A stretch of 64,000 nt of DNA from a virus. The first letter of the stretch is position 1; every line of letters starts with the position of its first letter. Below, one piece after another: positions 42,318 through 51,213 of this stretch. The stretch is from IMG/VR virus record IMGVR_UViG_3300036832_000775, positions 1-64,000 of that record; one strand, written 5' to 3'. The position numbers were made by a program, and so were the translations under genes. Under the pieces are notes generated by a model. It saw only the letters and a program-made list of their open reading frames with translations. It was not told the origin of the DNA and made no database searches.

Positions 42318-42923
42318 TCAGATGCCCGTCAAGGACTTGTAGTCCTGGTTGTTGAAGGTGACGTAGGCCCAGTTGTACGGGGTCGTCGCATCGGCCCCAG
42401 GAGCTCCCGGCGGGTCCCGAATGAGGTCGATGATGCGGAACGGGAACGTGGCCGTCACGGCCGGCACGTTGGTGACGACGTCGAGCGTCGCGCCCGATCG
42501 GCCGGTCACCTGATTGCCACCGCCCAGCGAGTACTGGCCGTTCATTCCGATCATGGCGAGCGTGAGCAAGCCATTGGCCTGAACTCTGAAGACGGTTAGC
42601 GGGTCGTCAATGATCTTCGCTTCGACGTCGAAGCCGGTGCCAGAGACGACGGCGTCGCTCCCTGGCCACCAGGGGACCGCGACCCGCTTCTTCTGGCTGA
42701 TCGACATGTACTCGCAGCCGCAGAAGATTCCGCCGATCTGCGCCGCGCCAGGCGTCGATGGCGCCTGCGAGATGTAGCCGGTCGAGAGCTGGATGACGGG
42801 GTCGCCCGTGTAGATGGGCGTCGGGTTCGATGCGCTGATCCAGCGCTTCGACATTTGGTAGTTAACGGCTGCGCCGAGGCGGTGTGAGTCAGCGAAGCCA
42901 AAAGGCGCATTGGGGTTCGGCAT
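42318..42923 (-). CDS. Head decoration-like protein
   Basis: A 201-aa beta-rich protein beginning MPNPNAPFGFADSHRLGAAVNYQ, a start often seen in the protein encoded just before phage major capsid proteins of this type. It has GCEYMSISQKKRVAVPWWPGSDA and a C-terminal barrel-like segment. A capsid cement role is likely by position. Confidence 0.65.
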   Translation of the reverse strand: MPNPNAPFGFADSHRLGAAVNYQMSKRWISASNPTPIYTGDPVIQLSTGYISQAPSTPGAAQIGGIFCGCEYMSISQKKRVAVPWWPGSDAVVSGTGFDVEAKIIDDPLTVFRVQANGLLTLAMIGMNGQYSLGGGNQVTGRSGATLDVVTNVPAVTATFPFRIIDLIRDPPGAPGADATTPYNWAYVTFNNQDYKSLTGI

Positions 42924-43033
42924 GACGATCCCTTCCGCAATCGCGGGATTTCAGGGTTCGTCATCACCGAGCGCCGGACGATGACTCGGAGCTGTCAAGC
43001 GAGGGTACGAGCGCCGCACCCAAGCCTACGGTC

Positions 43034-43615
43034 TTAGTCGGGAATGCCTATGGGGCCGACCGTGGACCCCACCCGTGGATGCGTCTTTCGATTGGCGTCG
43101 CGAGGCGCCGTCCCGGGTGGCGCCTCAACAAGTTTCGCCTCACTGTTACGCACCTGATCGGTGGCCTTGATTTTCTCGCGCAATCTCCGCCGGTCTGTCA
43201 ACTCCTTTGGCCGCTCCATTAACATCAGACCTTCAATGATAATTGTTTCGTCTGAATATTCTGGAAACAGGAGCTCACGGTGCCGGCTCGCCGGGACCGG
43301 CGCCCAGCCGCTGCGGAGTAGCTGATTCGTGTAGTGGGGGAATTGCTTGTTGAAGACCGTGTGCGTCTTCCATTCATACGTCCAGCCAGGGGGGCTCTCG
43401 GCGTAGAAGCGATCGAGGTACAGATCACCATCCTCGCCCTCATCGAGCTCGCCGTACTGAGCTCGCAGCTCGGAGATCCTGAGTCGAGCTCGCTCCATAT
43501 GGTCGATGTAGCCAGGGCGCGCCTCGGCCTCGTCGCGGAAGCCTGGACGAGCTCCGTTCGCGCTCGCCCCCATGAATGAGCCCAGCTCCTCTGGGTTGTT
43601 TTGGAAATCGGTCAC
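43034..43615 (-). CDS. Conserved head-region protein
   Basis: A 193-aa protein with GWTYEWKTHTVFNKQFPHYTNQLLRSGWAPVPASRH in the centre and GLMLMERPKELTDRRRLREKIKA after it. This combination is familiar to me from phages with a similar head gene order, but it has no assigned function. It is coupled to the scaffold gene by a 4-bp overlap. Confidence 0.65.
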   Translation of the reverse strand: MTDFQNNPEELGSFMGASANGARPGFRDEAEARPGYIDHMERARLRISELRAQYGELDEGEDGDLYLDRFYAESPPGWTYEWKTHTVFNKQFPHYTNQLLRSGWAPVPASRHRELLFPEYSDETIIIEGLMLMERPKELTDRRRLREKIKATDQVRNSEAKLVEAPPGTAPRDANRKTHPRVGSTVGPIGIPD

Positions 43616-44673
43616 GATCGCGCTCCCAACATCTTGCCGCGACCCTGCGCATCAAGCAGCTCGGCGGCGTATTCCTCATCAGTCATGCCCAGGACGTCGC
43701 GCGCATGCTCTCGCTGGCGAGGGGTGAGAGAGACTGGCGTCCCGCGGATCCGGCCCGTGCGCAGGCTCGGCGCTTCAGCTCGAGCTGGCGCGCCCATGCT
43801 GCGCGCTTGACCCATCTGGCGCTGGCCCTGGCGCGTCATTGGCGACATTTGCCCTCCCATGGCCTCTTCAAGCTTCTCTTCCAGCTTCTCGAAATAGGCG
43901 TCTGTTTCCGGAATCAGGCCCAGCGAGTTGGTGACGTAGTTGTGCGCGCCGTCGACCCGATTGATGCCGGCGCGGTCTTTGACCATTTCGGGGTGCGATC
44001 GGATCCAGGCGGCGCTTTTCGGGAAGCCAGTCCGATCGAGGTGACTCGAGAGCGTTTGGACGTTCCCCTGCATCTGCTGTGCAGGGTCGACGTATCCTGG
44101 TTGGCGCGGCTGCGGCTGCGGTTGCTGCCGTTGCTGCTGCGGTTGCTCGGTTGAGAGCCCCTCGCGCATCTCCATTAGCCGCAGCAAATTCGCGCGGCTG
44201 TCCGAAATCATGATTTGGGCTTCTGACGCGGCCTTGTGGTCGCCGCGATCGAGCGCTTGCTGGAAATAGACCCGCGCCTGTTCGGAATCGCGCTTCGCGC
44301 CCTCGATCGCCTGGTCGACCATCGAGACATTCGAGGTCGCGAGCCCGCGCTCGGCCTGGATGCGCGCCTGGTGCTCGGCTTGCGCCACCTGGGCGGCGCG
44401 CTGCGCTACGTTTTGCTGGTACGCGAGCTGCCGTTTCAGCTCGGAGACGCCATCGTCCTCCGGCGCAGGCTCCGGCGAGGCGCGCATCGGCAGCTCGCCC
44501 TCGCCGCCGGCCCCATTCGAGCGCAGATCCGGCTTTTTGTCGCCCTTGCGGACCGTCTCGCCGGCAATGACAGTTTTCGGCGGCAGCCGCTCCTCGGGCG
44601 GAATGTCGTCGTCTTCGATAAGCGAGCCGAAAGCGGTCTGCTGTTCGGGGTCTTCTACTTCTCGCACTGCCAT
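43612..44673 (-). CDS. Scaffold-like head protein
   Basis: A 353-aa acidic-to-basic helical protein starting at ATG 44673 (ATGA overlap with the GroES-like gene). It has coiled-coil regions (VSELKRQLAYQQNVAQRAAQVAQAEHQARIQAE), a Gln/Pro-rich linker near residues 180-200 and a basic C-terminus (TRQGQRQMGQARSMGAPARAE...TPRQREHARDVLGMTDEEYAAELL). Composition and position, two genes upstream of the capsid genes, fit a head scaffolding protein. Confidence 0.65.
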   Translation of the reverse strand: MAVREVEDPEQQTAFGSLIEDDDIPPEERLPPKTVIAGETVRKGDKKPDLRSNGAGGEGELPMRASPEPAPEDDGVSELKRQLAYQQNVAQRAAQVAQAEHQARIQAERGLATSNVSMVDQAIEGAKRDSEQARVYFQQALDRGDHKAASEAQIMISDSRANLLRLMEMREGLSTEQPQQQRQQPQPQPRQPGYVDPAQQMQGNVQTLSSHLDRTGFPKSAAWIRSHPEMVKDRAGINRVDGAHNYVTNSLGLIPETDAYFEKLEEKLEEAMGGQMSPMTRQGQRQMGQARSMGAPARAEAPSLRTGRIRGTPVSLTPRQREHARDVLGMTDEEYAAELLDAQGRGKMLGARS

Positions 44674-45080
44674 CAGAACACCGCGTCCGGGTGGCCTAGC
44701 TTGCCCTTGATGTAGACGTCCGGAATCAGCCTGCACTCACGGTCACCGATCATGCACTTGAGACCGTCAGAAGCCCGGTAGACCACCCAGTCCCCAGGCG
44801 TGACGTCTTGTCCGTAAAACTTGACCGGGCCGTCATCGACGAAGGCCCGCAGCCCCTTCTTGAGGACCATGCCGACCTTGCCCTGGTAGCGGTCCTCATC
44901 GACCGCTTCGTCGGCGATCTGCAGACCGCTCGCCGTATGCGTCGCCGGCCGGATGTAGATCGCGACGAGCACTTGCTGGTTCATCGGCTCGACGATCTCG
45001 AGATCGGCGCCGACGGCGTTCCAGATGACGTCGCGAGGGTCCTCGACGTGTATGGTTCGGAGTCTATGATGCGCGGGCAA
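44673..45080 (-). CDS. GroES-like co-chaperonin
   Basis: A 135-aa protein. From residue 34 it follows the GroES barrel: QQVLVAIYIRPATHTASGLQIAD (first strand and mobile loop), then DRYQGKVGMVLKKG, VTPGDWVVYRASDGLKC and CRLIPDVYIKGKL, matching G-x-V, G-D-x-V and the final strands of the family. TTG 45080 is used as start with AAGAGG upstream. Phage co-chaperonins replace host GroES when folding large capsid proteins. Here the gene is in the head block next to the scaffold. Confidence 0.75.
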   Translation of the reverse strand: MPAHHRLRTIHVEDPRDVIWNAVGADLEIVEPMNQQVLVAIYIRPATHTASGLQIADEAVDEDRYQGKVGMVLKKGLRAFVDDGPVKFYGQDVTPGDWVVYRASDGLKCMIGDRECRLIPDVYIKGKLGHPDAVF

Positions 45081-45288
45081 GGGGGCCTCTTCCTTGATCG
45101 TCTTCTGCAGCGTCGATTTCTTCCATCCACTCGAGAACGTGACCGAGGGCTTCGAGGTAACCGGCGCGTTTCTTGTAGTCGGGGAAATCGGTCGCAGCTC
45201 CCTGGATCAGGGGGCGCAGCATCGCTTGCTGTTTCGCCTCGATGATCTCGGTGAGCTTGCGGGCGAGGAAGATTGAGGTCGCGTCCAT
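45064..45288 (-). CDS. Small hypothetical head-block protein
   Basis: A 74-aa helical acidic protein (MDATSIFLARKLTEIIEAKQQAMLRPLIQG...). ATG 45288 overlaps the upstream stop (ATGA). No motif recognised. It overlaps the GroES-like gene by 17 bp. Confidence 0.6.
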   Translation of the reverse strand: MDATSIFLARKLTEIIEAKQQAMLRPLIQGAATDFPDYKKRAGYLEALGHVLEWMEEIDAAEDDQGRGPLARAS

Positions 45289-45542
45289 CAGTCGGGCGCT
45301 CCAAGCGTCGACTTGATCCAGACGTCTGCAGCGTCGATTTGCTCTTTCCGATTGTCCTGCAGGCCGAGCGTGTTCACGAGGCCGCGCGCGCACACTACTC
45401 GGGCCTCGTCCTCGTCTTCGATATGCGAGAGGAAGAAGCGGCACGATGAGTTCTCGGTGACGATCACCGCGAATGCGGTGAAGTCCTTGCCGGAGTCCGC
45501 CTCTTCTGCAGCCTGGCGCAGCCGATCGCCGATCGCGCTCAT
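45288..45542 (-). CDS. Small hypothetical head-block protein
   Basis: An 84-aa protein starting at ATG 45542, overlapping the stop of the Acb2/Tad1-like gene. A beta-alpha pattern is visible (SAIGDRLRQAAEEADSGKDFTAFAVIVTENSSCRFFLSHIED). Function unknown. Confidence 0.6.
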   Translation of the reverse strand: MSAIGDRLRQAAEEADSGKDFTAFAVIVTENSSCRFFLSHIEDEDEARVVCARGLVNTLGLQDNRKEQIDAADVWIKSTLGAPD

Positions 45543-45769
45543 TTCGTCAGGCCTTTGACGGCCCACATAACCGCCTCTTCGACGCGCGTCACAGCAAGAG
45601 AGGCCTCACGGCTCGCGGGCACATTGGCCTCGATGGCTCGAATAAGCCCGAGGCCCATGTCCTTGAGGTGCGTCATCCCGGCCTTCTCCGCGTCGGTCAG
45701 AACGCGGTACTGGTGGCGCATCGTATTGTTGACGGTGCGATCGTCGCTTGCGCTGTCGACATGCGTCAT
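45539..45769 (-). CDS. Acb2/Tad1-like hairpin protein (candidate anti-defence)
   Basis: A 76-aa protein with YRVLTDAEKAGMTHLKDMGLGLI near residue 21 and SREASLAVTRVEEAVMWAVKGLT at the C-terminus. I recognise this two-helix pattern from the small phage proteins related to Acb2/Tad1, which bind cyclic nucleotides and block CBASS or Thoeris signalling. Whether this member binds any nucleotide is unknown; sponge activity is shown only for some relatives. It is encoded inside the head gene block with 4-bp overlaps on both sides, not in an accessory island. Confidence 0.6.
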   Translation of the reverse strand: MTHVDSASDDRTVNNTMRHQYRVLTDAEKAGMTHLKDMGLGLIRAIEANVPASREASLAVTRVEEAVMWAVKGLTK

Positions 45770-46866
45770 TCGGCCAGCTCAATCTTCCCGCTATTGTTGC
45801 GCTTGGCGTTCGCCATCCGGCCCTGGCCGGAGCCTGCACCAAACTTCTGACTGATGCGGCCGCCGCTCGCGCGACCTGGCATGCCTGGGGGCATCATGTG
45901 TGGGGGGAGTCCTGGCGGCATGCCGCCAGGCGGAGCGCCAGCTGGCCCCATCGGCGCGCCTGGCGGCGGCCCCATCGGAGGAGGACCTCCAGGTCCTGCG
46001 CCAGGAGGCCCAACGGGTGGCATCGGCGGCCGCGGCGGCGGCATCGGCGGCGGGACCGGCCCAGGAGCGGCCATAGGCGGCGGAGCCGGCGGTTGCTGTC
46101 CCTGCCCGTGCCCGACGATCACATTGACGACGGTCTTGCCCTTGCCCTTGCCCTTCGTCCGGCCGCCGCGCGCGCGGGGGACCCGGCCGCCGGCAGCCTG
46201 GCGCGGCGGCTCGGCGGCCTCATCAGAGCCAATGCCGCCCTGGCCTTTCGGCGCTCCGACAGATCTCCCGCCGAGACCGCCGGTAATGAAGTCGTAGTAT
46301 TCATGCTGACCAGGAATCGAAGTGTCTAACCACTCGGGCTTCTGTTCCGCGTAGACATCTTTCTGGCCGAGCACGTCTCTTTCTGGGCCGCCTCTCCAGC
46401 GCCCGATTCGGCCGCCTTTGGCGCGAATCAGCGGCCGATCGCCGTAGCTTTTCGGGCCGCCATCGGTGACCTTGGAAATATCGCGCGTCTTGCCACCATT
46501 GGCGCGCGCGACTCGACCGCCCTTGGCGCGGGTGGGAGGATAATTCTCGCCAGTGAACCGATCCTTGCCGGATGCGTCCTCGTTCGCCATGGTCCGGCCA
46601 GCTTGGGTGAACTCGTCTTTGGCAGTCGCCTGTCCGCCGAGCGAGCGCCCGATTCGGCCGCCGGCAGCTCGTGCGGCGCGCCCAAGCGACGGCGCCCTCG
46701 CGGCTCCGCCGGTAGCGAAGGCCGAGCAATCGCTCGTCTTGGCGGCTGCCCGCCCATAATCGTCAGCGGACGCGCCCTTGTCGCCGTTGCCGCCGTTGTT
46801 TTTGCCTGACGCCGCAAACTTTTGCAGTTTGTCGGTCGTAAAGGCCTTTTGAGAGTTCGCGCCCAT
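45766..46866 (-). CDS. Disordered basic protein rich in RA-x-GG motifs
   Basis: A 366-aa protein (ATG 46866, AAAGG upstream; GTG 46899 possible). It carries at least six copies of a R-A-x-GG-R-I/V motif (RAAGGRIGR, RAKGGRVAR, RANGGK, RAKGGRIGRW, QAAGGRVPRARGG, RASGGRI) and a Gly/Pro/Met-rich segment (GPPPMGPPPGAPMGPAGAPPGG). It is highly basic and probably unstructured. It begins the leftward unit that faces operator copies 7 and 8. Function unknown; possibly DNA-associated in the head. Confidence 0.6.
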   Translation of the reverse strand: MGANSQKAFTTDKLQKFAASGKNNGGNGDKGASADDYGRAAAKTSDCSAFATGGAARAPSLGRAARAAGGRIGRSLGGQATAKDEFTQAGRTMANEDASGKDRFTGENYPPTRAKGGRVARANGGKTRDISKVTDGGPKSYGDRPLIRAKGGRIGRWRGGPERDVLGQKDVYAEQKPEWLDTSIPGQHEYYDFITGGLGGRSVGAPKGQGGIGSDEAAEPPRQAAGGRVPRARGGRTKGKGKGKTVVNVIVGHGQGQQPPAPPPMAAPGPVPPPMPPPRPPMPPVGPPGAGPGGPPPMGPPPGAPMGPAGAPPGGMPPGLPPHMMPPGMPGRASGGRISQKFGAGSGQGRMANAKRNNSGKIELAE

Positions 46867-46920
46867 GGCGGGGACCTTTCTGGGGTCCCAGCCTTTCACG
46901 CCGCGAGTTTATGGCGCCGT

Positions 46921-46962
46921 TTGCATTTCGTGGGAAGAGATCTATATTTGCAGTTCGTGCAA
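46921..46962. promoter_or_regulatory. Operator copies 7 and 8 and rightward promoter
   Basis: TTGCATTTCGTGGGA (46921-46935, two mismatches) and TTGCAGTTCGTGCAA (46948-46962, exact) lie 27 bp apart, centre to centre, in a divergent region. TTGCAT (46921-46926) and TATATT (46943-46948) at 16 bp spacing form a good rightward promoter. The exact palindrome starts at the last base of the -10 box, a position where binding would block transcription start. Confidence 0.75.
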
Positions 46963-46975
46963 ATAGGAGTCGATG

Positions 46976-47191
46976 ATGGCACAACTTCCCCCGCCGGATC
47001 ATCCGGCCTGGCAGCAATGGGCGCGGACGAGCCCGGTCCTCGCCGGCATGCTTCAACGCGGCGACCCGCTCACGCGCGGCACCTGGCTGCGGCGCAGTTA
47101 TGTGTTCGATGAAGTTCCTGACCCCGTGCCCCCCGAGGTCGAACAGCAGATGCCGCCGCCCTTCCGGCAGCTAAATGAGGATCAGGGCTGA
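46976..47191 (+). CDS. Small rightward protein of unknown function
   Basis: A 71-aa Pro/Trp-containing soluble protein (MAQLPPPDHPAWQQWARTSPVLAGMLQRGDPLTRGTWLRRSYVFDE). ATG 46976 has AGGAG at six bases; ATG 46973 is also possible. It runs against the late direction under its own operator-controlled promoter, and overlaps the 3' end of the convergent polyvalent gene by 10 bp. A lysogenic conversion or regulatory role is inferred from context only. Confidence 0.62.
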   Translation: MAQLPPPDHPAWQQWARTSPVLAGMLQRGDPLTRGTWLRRSYVFDEVPDPVPPEVEQQMPPPFRQLNEDQG

Positions 47192-50100
47192 CCACCCGCG
47201 GGCCGGAAGGTCCCAAACCAGCGCGGATCCCTGATCCTCTCGCCGTTCGGCCCCAAGATCGCATCATGGGCCTGATCCATCGTCATCTGGTTGTTCTGGT
47301 AAGCCCGCCAGATGCCGTTGGTGATGTCGGTTTGAGACGTAAAGTTCTTCTTTAGGTTCGTCTTGGCGCTCTTCTCTCCCGGCGTCCATCTGCCACGAAG
47401 CGCTTCCCAGGTGATCGATTGCATTTCGCGCGGCAGGATCCCCGCCTTTTCAGCCGCCCTGCGATAGGCCTCGGCGACGAACGGATAAAAGCCCTGGGCG
47501 CCAGTCTCGTTATGCGTCGGGCTGGCCGCCCCCATGCCAGACGCCGCCTCCGGCGCGCCCGCGCCCAGCGGACGTAGGAGAGCCGCCGCCACAGCGTGCG
47601 TGTCGCTGGTGACGTCGCCCTTCCGCGACCATGGCGCGATGATGTTGTTGAAGAACGAGCGCACTTTGTGGCCGCCGCCGAGCGCCTCTGAAATATCGCC
47701 CATGCTCTGAGCATGAAACGCCCGGATGGCGTTTGCGGCTTCGTTGGTCGAGCCCCACGAGACCGGGATTGGCTGGCCCGCGACGTTCTTATATTCATCG
47801 CTGTAGGCGGCGTTCACTCCGTCGTGGGTCCCGTCCGGATTGTTGATGTAATAGCCGTACTTGCGGTCGCCCTTGTCATCGATCCAATGCAGGGGCTCTC
47901 CCTTGGCTATTTCAATCTGCCTGCCGCCAGCGCCCTGCCATTTATAATCCGCATCGCTGATCGGCATCAGATGATCCGGCGGCCCGTGCGCCTCGTAATA
48001 GGCGCGCGTGTAGAACGCCTTCTGTTCTGGGGTCATCTGACTCCAGGGCTTCCCGGCGACCTCGTCGAGCTGGCGGAGAACGTCCTGCTGACTGACACTG
48101 TTCGGGGACATCACCTCGCCAGTTTTGGCGTTGTATCGCGTCTCCTTGCCAGTCGCCTGGTCGACCTCAACCCGCTCCGGATCCTTGCGAAGAGCGTAGC
48201 GATTCACCCAGTCGGTCATATCCCCGGTCATCGTGGCGTCTGGCGCGGTCGTTCCGGCGGTATGCGCGACCCAATCCGCGAGCGTGACGTTCTGATCCCA
48301 GTCTTTCTGCGGCGACATTGCCGCCACAACGCCGGCTGCGTTCTCGTGCGGGATATCGTGGGTCAACGCGATATCGCGCGATCGGCCGTGCGCGCCCTCG
48401 TACCAGAGACGAGAACCGTTCTTCACCGCATCGCTTATTCGCTGGTAGAGACCGCTGATATTGTCGGTCATGTGCCCGATTAAGGCCTCATGGATCTCCG
48501 CATCGGTCGCGCCAGGCGCCACCTTGATGAAGGGGATCTTGCCGCTCCGGACCATGTCGGCGACGGCCTTGCCGTATCTCGGCCCCGCTTGCTTCACTAG
48601 GTCCATGCCGACGTGCGCGTCGTTGTTCGCGTGGGCGGCCTGTTCGGCCTCGATCGGCGCATTTGGGTCATCGTTCCACGGGACCGAGGTCCCGACCCGG
48701 CTCTCGGGGAACTCTGGGTCGATATGTCGTTTGACGCCGTTGATGTCCAAGACCTGGGCGCGAGGCGTTGCCGCGGCCGCCGAGACGTCAGACCCGGCAC
48801 CGCCCAGGCGTGGCGCAGCTGCCTCCGGCACCCCATGCATGCCCATCGTCAGGTCACCGCCGAGCATCGGGTCGGATGCCAGCTCACTGCCAGCGCCATA
48901 AATGCCTTTCGCGAGATTCGCCTCGGTCTCTGGGCTCATCGTGCGCCAGCCGAACGCCGGGAACGGATCCGCGATAGTGCCAGCGATAGCTTTGGAGCCG
49001 AACTCGCCGGCCTTGCCGGCCGCGTAATCGAGGCCGCTCACTCCAGCGCTCACCTCGTCTCCCAGGGTCTTGCCCCATCGGCCGTACCAAGTTGTCGGCT
49101 CGGTCGGAGCTGCCTCCGGCTGCGGATATTGCTCGGGGTGCGCTTGCCGGAATTGCTCCGCCTGGGCCTCTTGCTGCGCTCGAGCTTGAGCGTTCGCCGT
49201 GAACGCATCCTGGCTCTGATCGTCAGGAGCTCCGCCGGCCTGGAAGCCATGGCGCGGCTGCATCAGCAGCTCGAGGCGACGGCGCAGGGCTTCGCTCTCA
49301 GAGACGCTGCCGCCGGCCGCGCGCGGCAAGATGTCCTGGCCCCAGCGCCAGCGGCCAGGCGAGCCCCACCACTGCATCGAGCGGGGCGCGCGCTCCATTT
49401 CGGCCGGATGGAAGTCGCGGCGCACGTCCATTGGCAAACCAAACCGGCCTTCGCCGGTATTGGCCGCCTGGACCTCGCCCGCGCTAGTGCCGTAGGCCAT
49501 GCCCTTCGCGGTCTCGATTAGCTCAGCGCGCGGCTTGCTCTTGTATTCCTTCTGGTTGAGCAACCACAGAAGCGCTTTTTGGCCAGGTGAGCCTTGTTGG
49601 TGCACCCCCTGCACATTCGGATTGGTGCCAGGAGGCCAGCCTTCGATATCTTGGACCGCATGCTGGCCTTCGTGAGCGAGCGTCGGGTAGGCCTCCCCGG
49701 GCGGCATGTCGGCGTTCAGGACGAAAGCCTTGGCGTCACGGTTGTAGCCGCCGAGGACGTCGCCCATGTGCTCCTTGCCGAGGAACCGGACCGGCATGTC
49801 GGCGAGCTCGGGGTAATTCTCGTAGAGCTCGGGGTGCTCGTAGACCTCCGACAATTTGTAGACGTCGCCAGGGCGGCCCCATTTTGAGTAGTCCGGCGGG
49901 TGAGTTGGGTCGGCGATCTCGGTATGCCAGTTGCCTTCCGGATCCTGGCCCCAGACATGGCGGTTCCAGACGTCGTAGGGGTGATCGCCGGCCTGCAGGC
50001 CCGCTTTCGCGGCGGCGAGGGCGTCGCGATCGACGTTTCGAGCGCCCGTGCCCAGGAACATCGCGCCGATCGGCGCGACCGAATGCGCGATCGTGGGCGC

Positions 50101-51213
50101 AGCTGCGTGCAAGGCGGGAGCGACGAACTTACCGACGTCAGGGACCGCGCCAACGCCGGACAGGGCGGCCTGGCCATAGTCGCCTTCGCTCCCATAGTGG
50201 TAGGCGTCAGCGCCGGACAGGACCTGGCCGCTGATGGGCGCGTAGTTCGCGACCGTCGAGGCGAGGGTCCCAAGGCCCCGCGGGCCGCCCATGCTTTCCG
50301 CGCCGGTTTCCAGCCCATGCTGAAGGCGTTCGGACGGAGGGAGGTCGGCGGGGCCGATCGTCCCGATGCCGCCCTGCGCCAGGATGTCCTTCGAGGTCAT
50401 CGGCGGCGGCGCGTCGGGGACCTGGGCTCCAGCGTCTGGATCGACCTCGCCCAGGTCGGTGACGCCGCCGTCCTGATAGTCGATGCGGCCGCCGGCAGCT
50501 CGCGTCGCGAAGGCGTCAGGGTCATGCCAGCCTGGCCCCTGTTCCCGGCCGACGAAGGTCGTATTGCCGATCTTCTCGCGGTTCAGCGCGGCGAGCGGTC
50601 CCGCCCAGCTCGGCGGCCGCGGCATGACCCCGTAATAATGGGTGGCGCCATAGGTCGGATCTGGGGTCGCGCCGCTGTAGACCTTGTCGACGAGGCGGCC
50701 GATGCGCGCGTAGTCACCAGGCCGATCGCGCTGCAGCGTATTGATCGTCGGCTGGCCTTCTGTCGCGCGGCCGGTGTTCCATGGAGAGAACTCATGGTAG
50801 CCGAGGCGCGGATTGACCCCTTCAGCCGGGGCCTTGACGACGCCCTCGATGCCTTGGCCGTAGCCGCCAGATCTGACCCGGTTAAGGATGGCGTGCGTGA
50901 CGCCGGCCTTGCCGAGCTCGGGCTCGCCTCGAGCCTCACCGTAGACGGTCTTGACCAGGAGATCGCGGTCGCTTGGGCTCAGCGGCGGCGGATTCCAGCC
51001 CAGCGGGGGCGCTACGGGATAGCGCGCGTCTCCGCCAATGCCGGAAGGCGGTTGAGGCTGCCTGGAGGCGAGCCGGAGCTCATCTGGAGGAGCTGAAAAC
51101 GGATCGTGGTCGACTGGCGCGACGTCATAGTCGTTCGGCGACGACGCCATCGAGCCGAAAGGGTTCCCCTCGACCGGATCAACGTCATAGTCGCCGAGGT
51201 CGCTACCCGCCAT
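47182..51213 (-). CDS. 1343-aa polyvalent internal protein with SleB hydrolase domain
   Basis: Two DYDVxPVxxxPF repeats at residues 8-39 are followed by a SleB-type cell-wall hydrolase domain at about 80-215 (RDLLVKTVYGEARGEPELGKAGVTHAILNRVRSGGYG). Next comes a Gly/Ala-rich hydrophobic region near 330-400, and an LPD23-like domain with HEGQHAVQDIEGW near 514, where HExxH could bind zinc. RA-x-GG linkers lie near 240 and 640. A C-terminal region from about 880 includes PHENAAGVVAAMSPQKDWDQNV. Large polyvalent phage proteins of this kind are thought to be carried in the virion and delivered with DNA. Confidence 0.72.
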   Translation of the reverse strand: MAGSDLGDYDVDPVEGNPFGSMASSPNDYDVAPVDHDPFSAPPDELRLASRQPQPPSGIGGDARYPVAPPLGWNPPPLSPSDRDLLVKTVYGEARGEPELGKAGVTHAILNRVRSGGYGQGIEGVVKAPAEGVNPRLGYHEFSPWNTGRATEGQPTINTLQRDRPGDYARIGRLVDKVYSGATPDPTYGATHYYGVMPRPPSWAGPLAALNREKIGNTTFVGREQGPGWHDPDAFATRAAGGRIDYQDGGVTDLGEVDPDAGAQVPDAPPPMTSKDILAQGGIGTIGPADLPPSERLQHGLETGAESMGGPRGLGTLASTVANYAPISGQVLSGADAYHYGSEGDYGQAALSGVGAVPDVGKFVAPALHAAAPTIAHSVAPIGAMFLGTGARNVDRDALAAAKAGLQAGDHPYDVWNRHVWGQDPEGNWHTEIADPTHPPDYSKWGRPGDVYKLSEVYEHPELYENYPELADMPVRFLGKEHMGDVLGGYNRDAKAFVLNADMPPGEAYPTLAHEGQHAVQDIEGWPPGTNPNVQGVHQQGSPGQKALLWLLNQKEYKSKPRAELIETAKGMAYGTSAGEVQAANTGEGRFGLPMDVRRDFHPAEMERAPRSMQWWGSPGRWRWGQDILPRAAGGSVSESEALRRRLELLMQPRHGFQAGGAPDDQSQDAFTANAQARAQQEAQAEQFRQAHPEQYPQPEAAPTEPTTWYGRWGKTLGDEVSAGVSGLDYAAGKAGEFGSKAIAGTIADPFPAFGWRTMSPETEANLAKGIYGAGSELASDPMLGGDLTMGMHGVPEAAAPRLGGAGSDVSAAAATPRAQVLDINGVKRHIDPEFPESRVGTSVPWNDDPNAPIEAEQAAHANNDAHVGMDLVKQAGPRYGKAVADMVRSGKIPFIKVAPGATDAEIHEALIGHMTDNISGLYQRISDAVKNGSRLWYEGAHGRSRDIALTHDIPHENAAGVVAAMSPQKDWDQNVTLADWVAHTAGTTAPDATMTGDMTDWVNRYALRKDPERVEVDQATGKETRYNAKTGEVMSPNSVSQQDVLRQLDEVAGKPWSQMTPEQKAFYTRAYYEAHGPPDHLMPISDADYKWQGAGGRQIEIAKGEPLHWIDDKGDRKYGYYINNPDGTHDGVNAAYSDEYKNVAGQPIPVSWGSTNEAANAIRAFHAQSMGDISEALGGGHKVRSFFNNIIAPWSRKGDVTSDTHAVAAALLRPLGAGAPEAASGMGAASPTHNETGAQGFYPFVAEAYRRAAEKAGILPREMQSITWEALRGRWTPGEKSAKTNLKKNFTSQTDITNGIWRAYQNNQMTMDQAHDAILGPNGERIRDPRWFGTFRPAGGQP

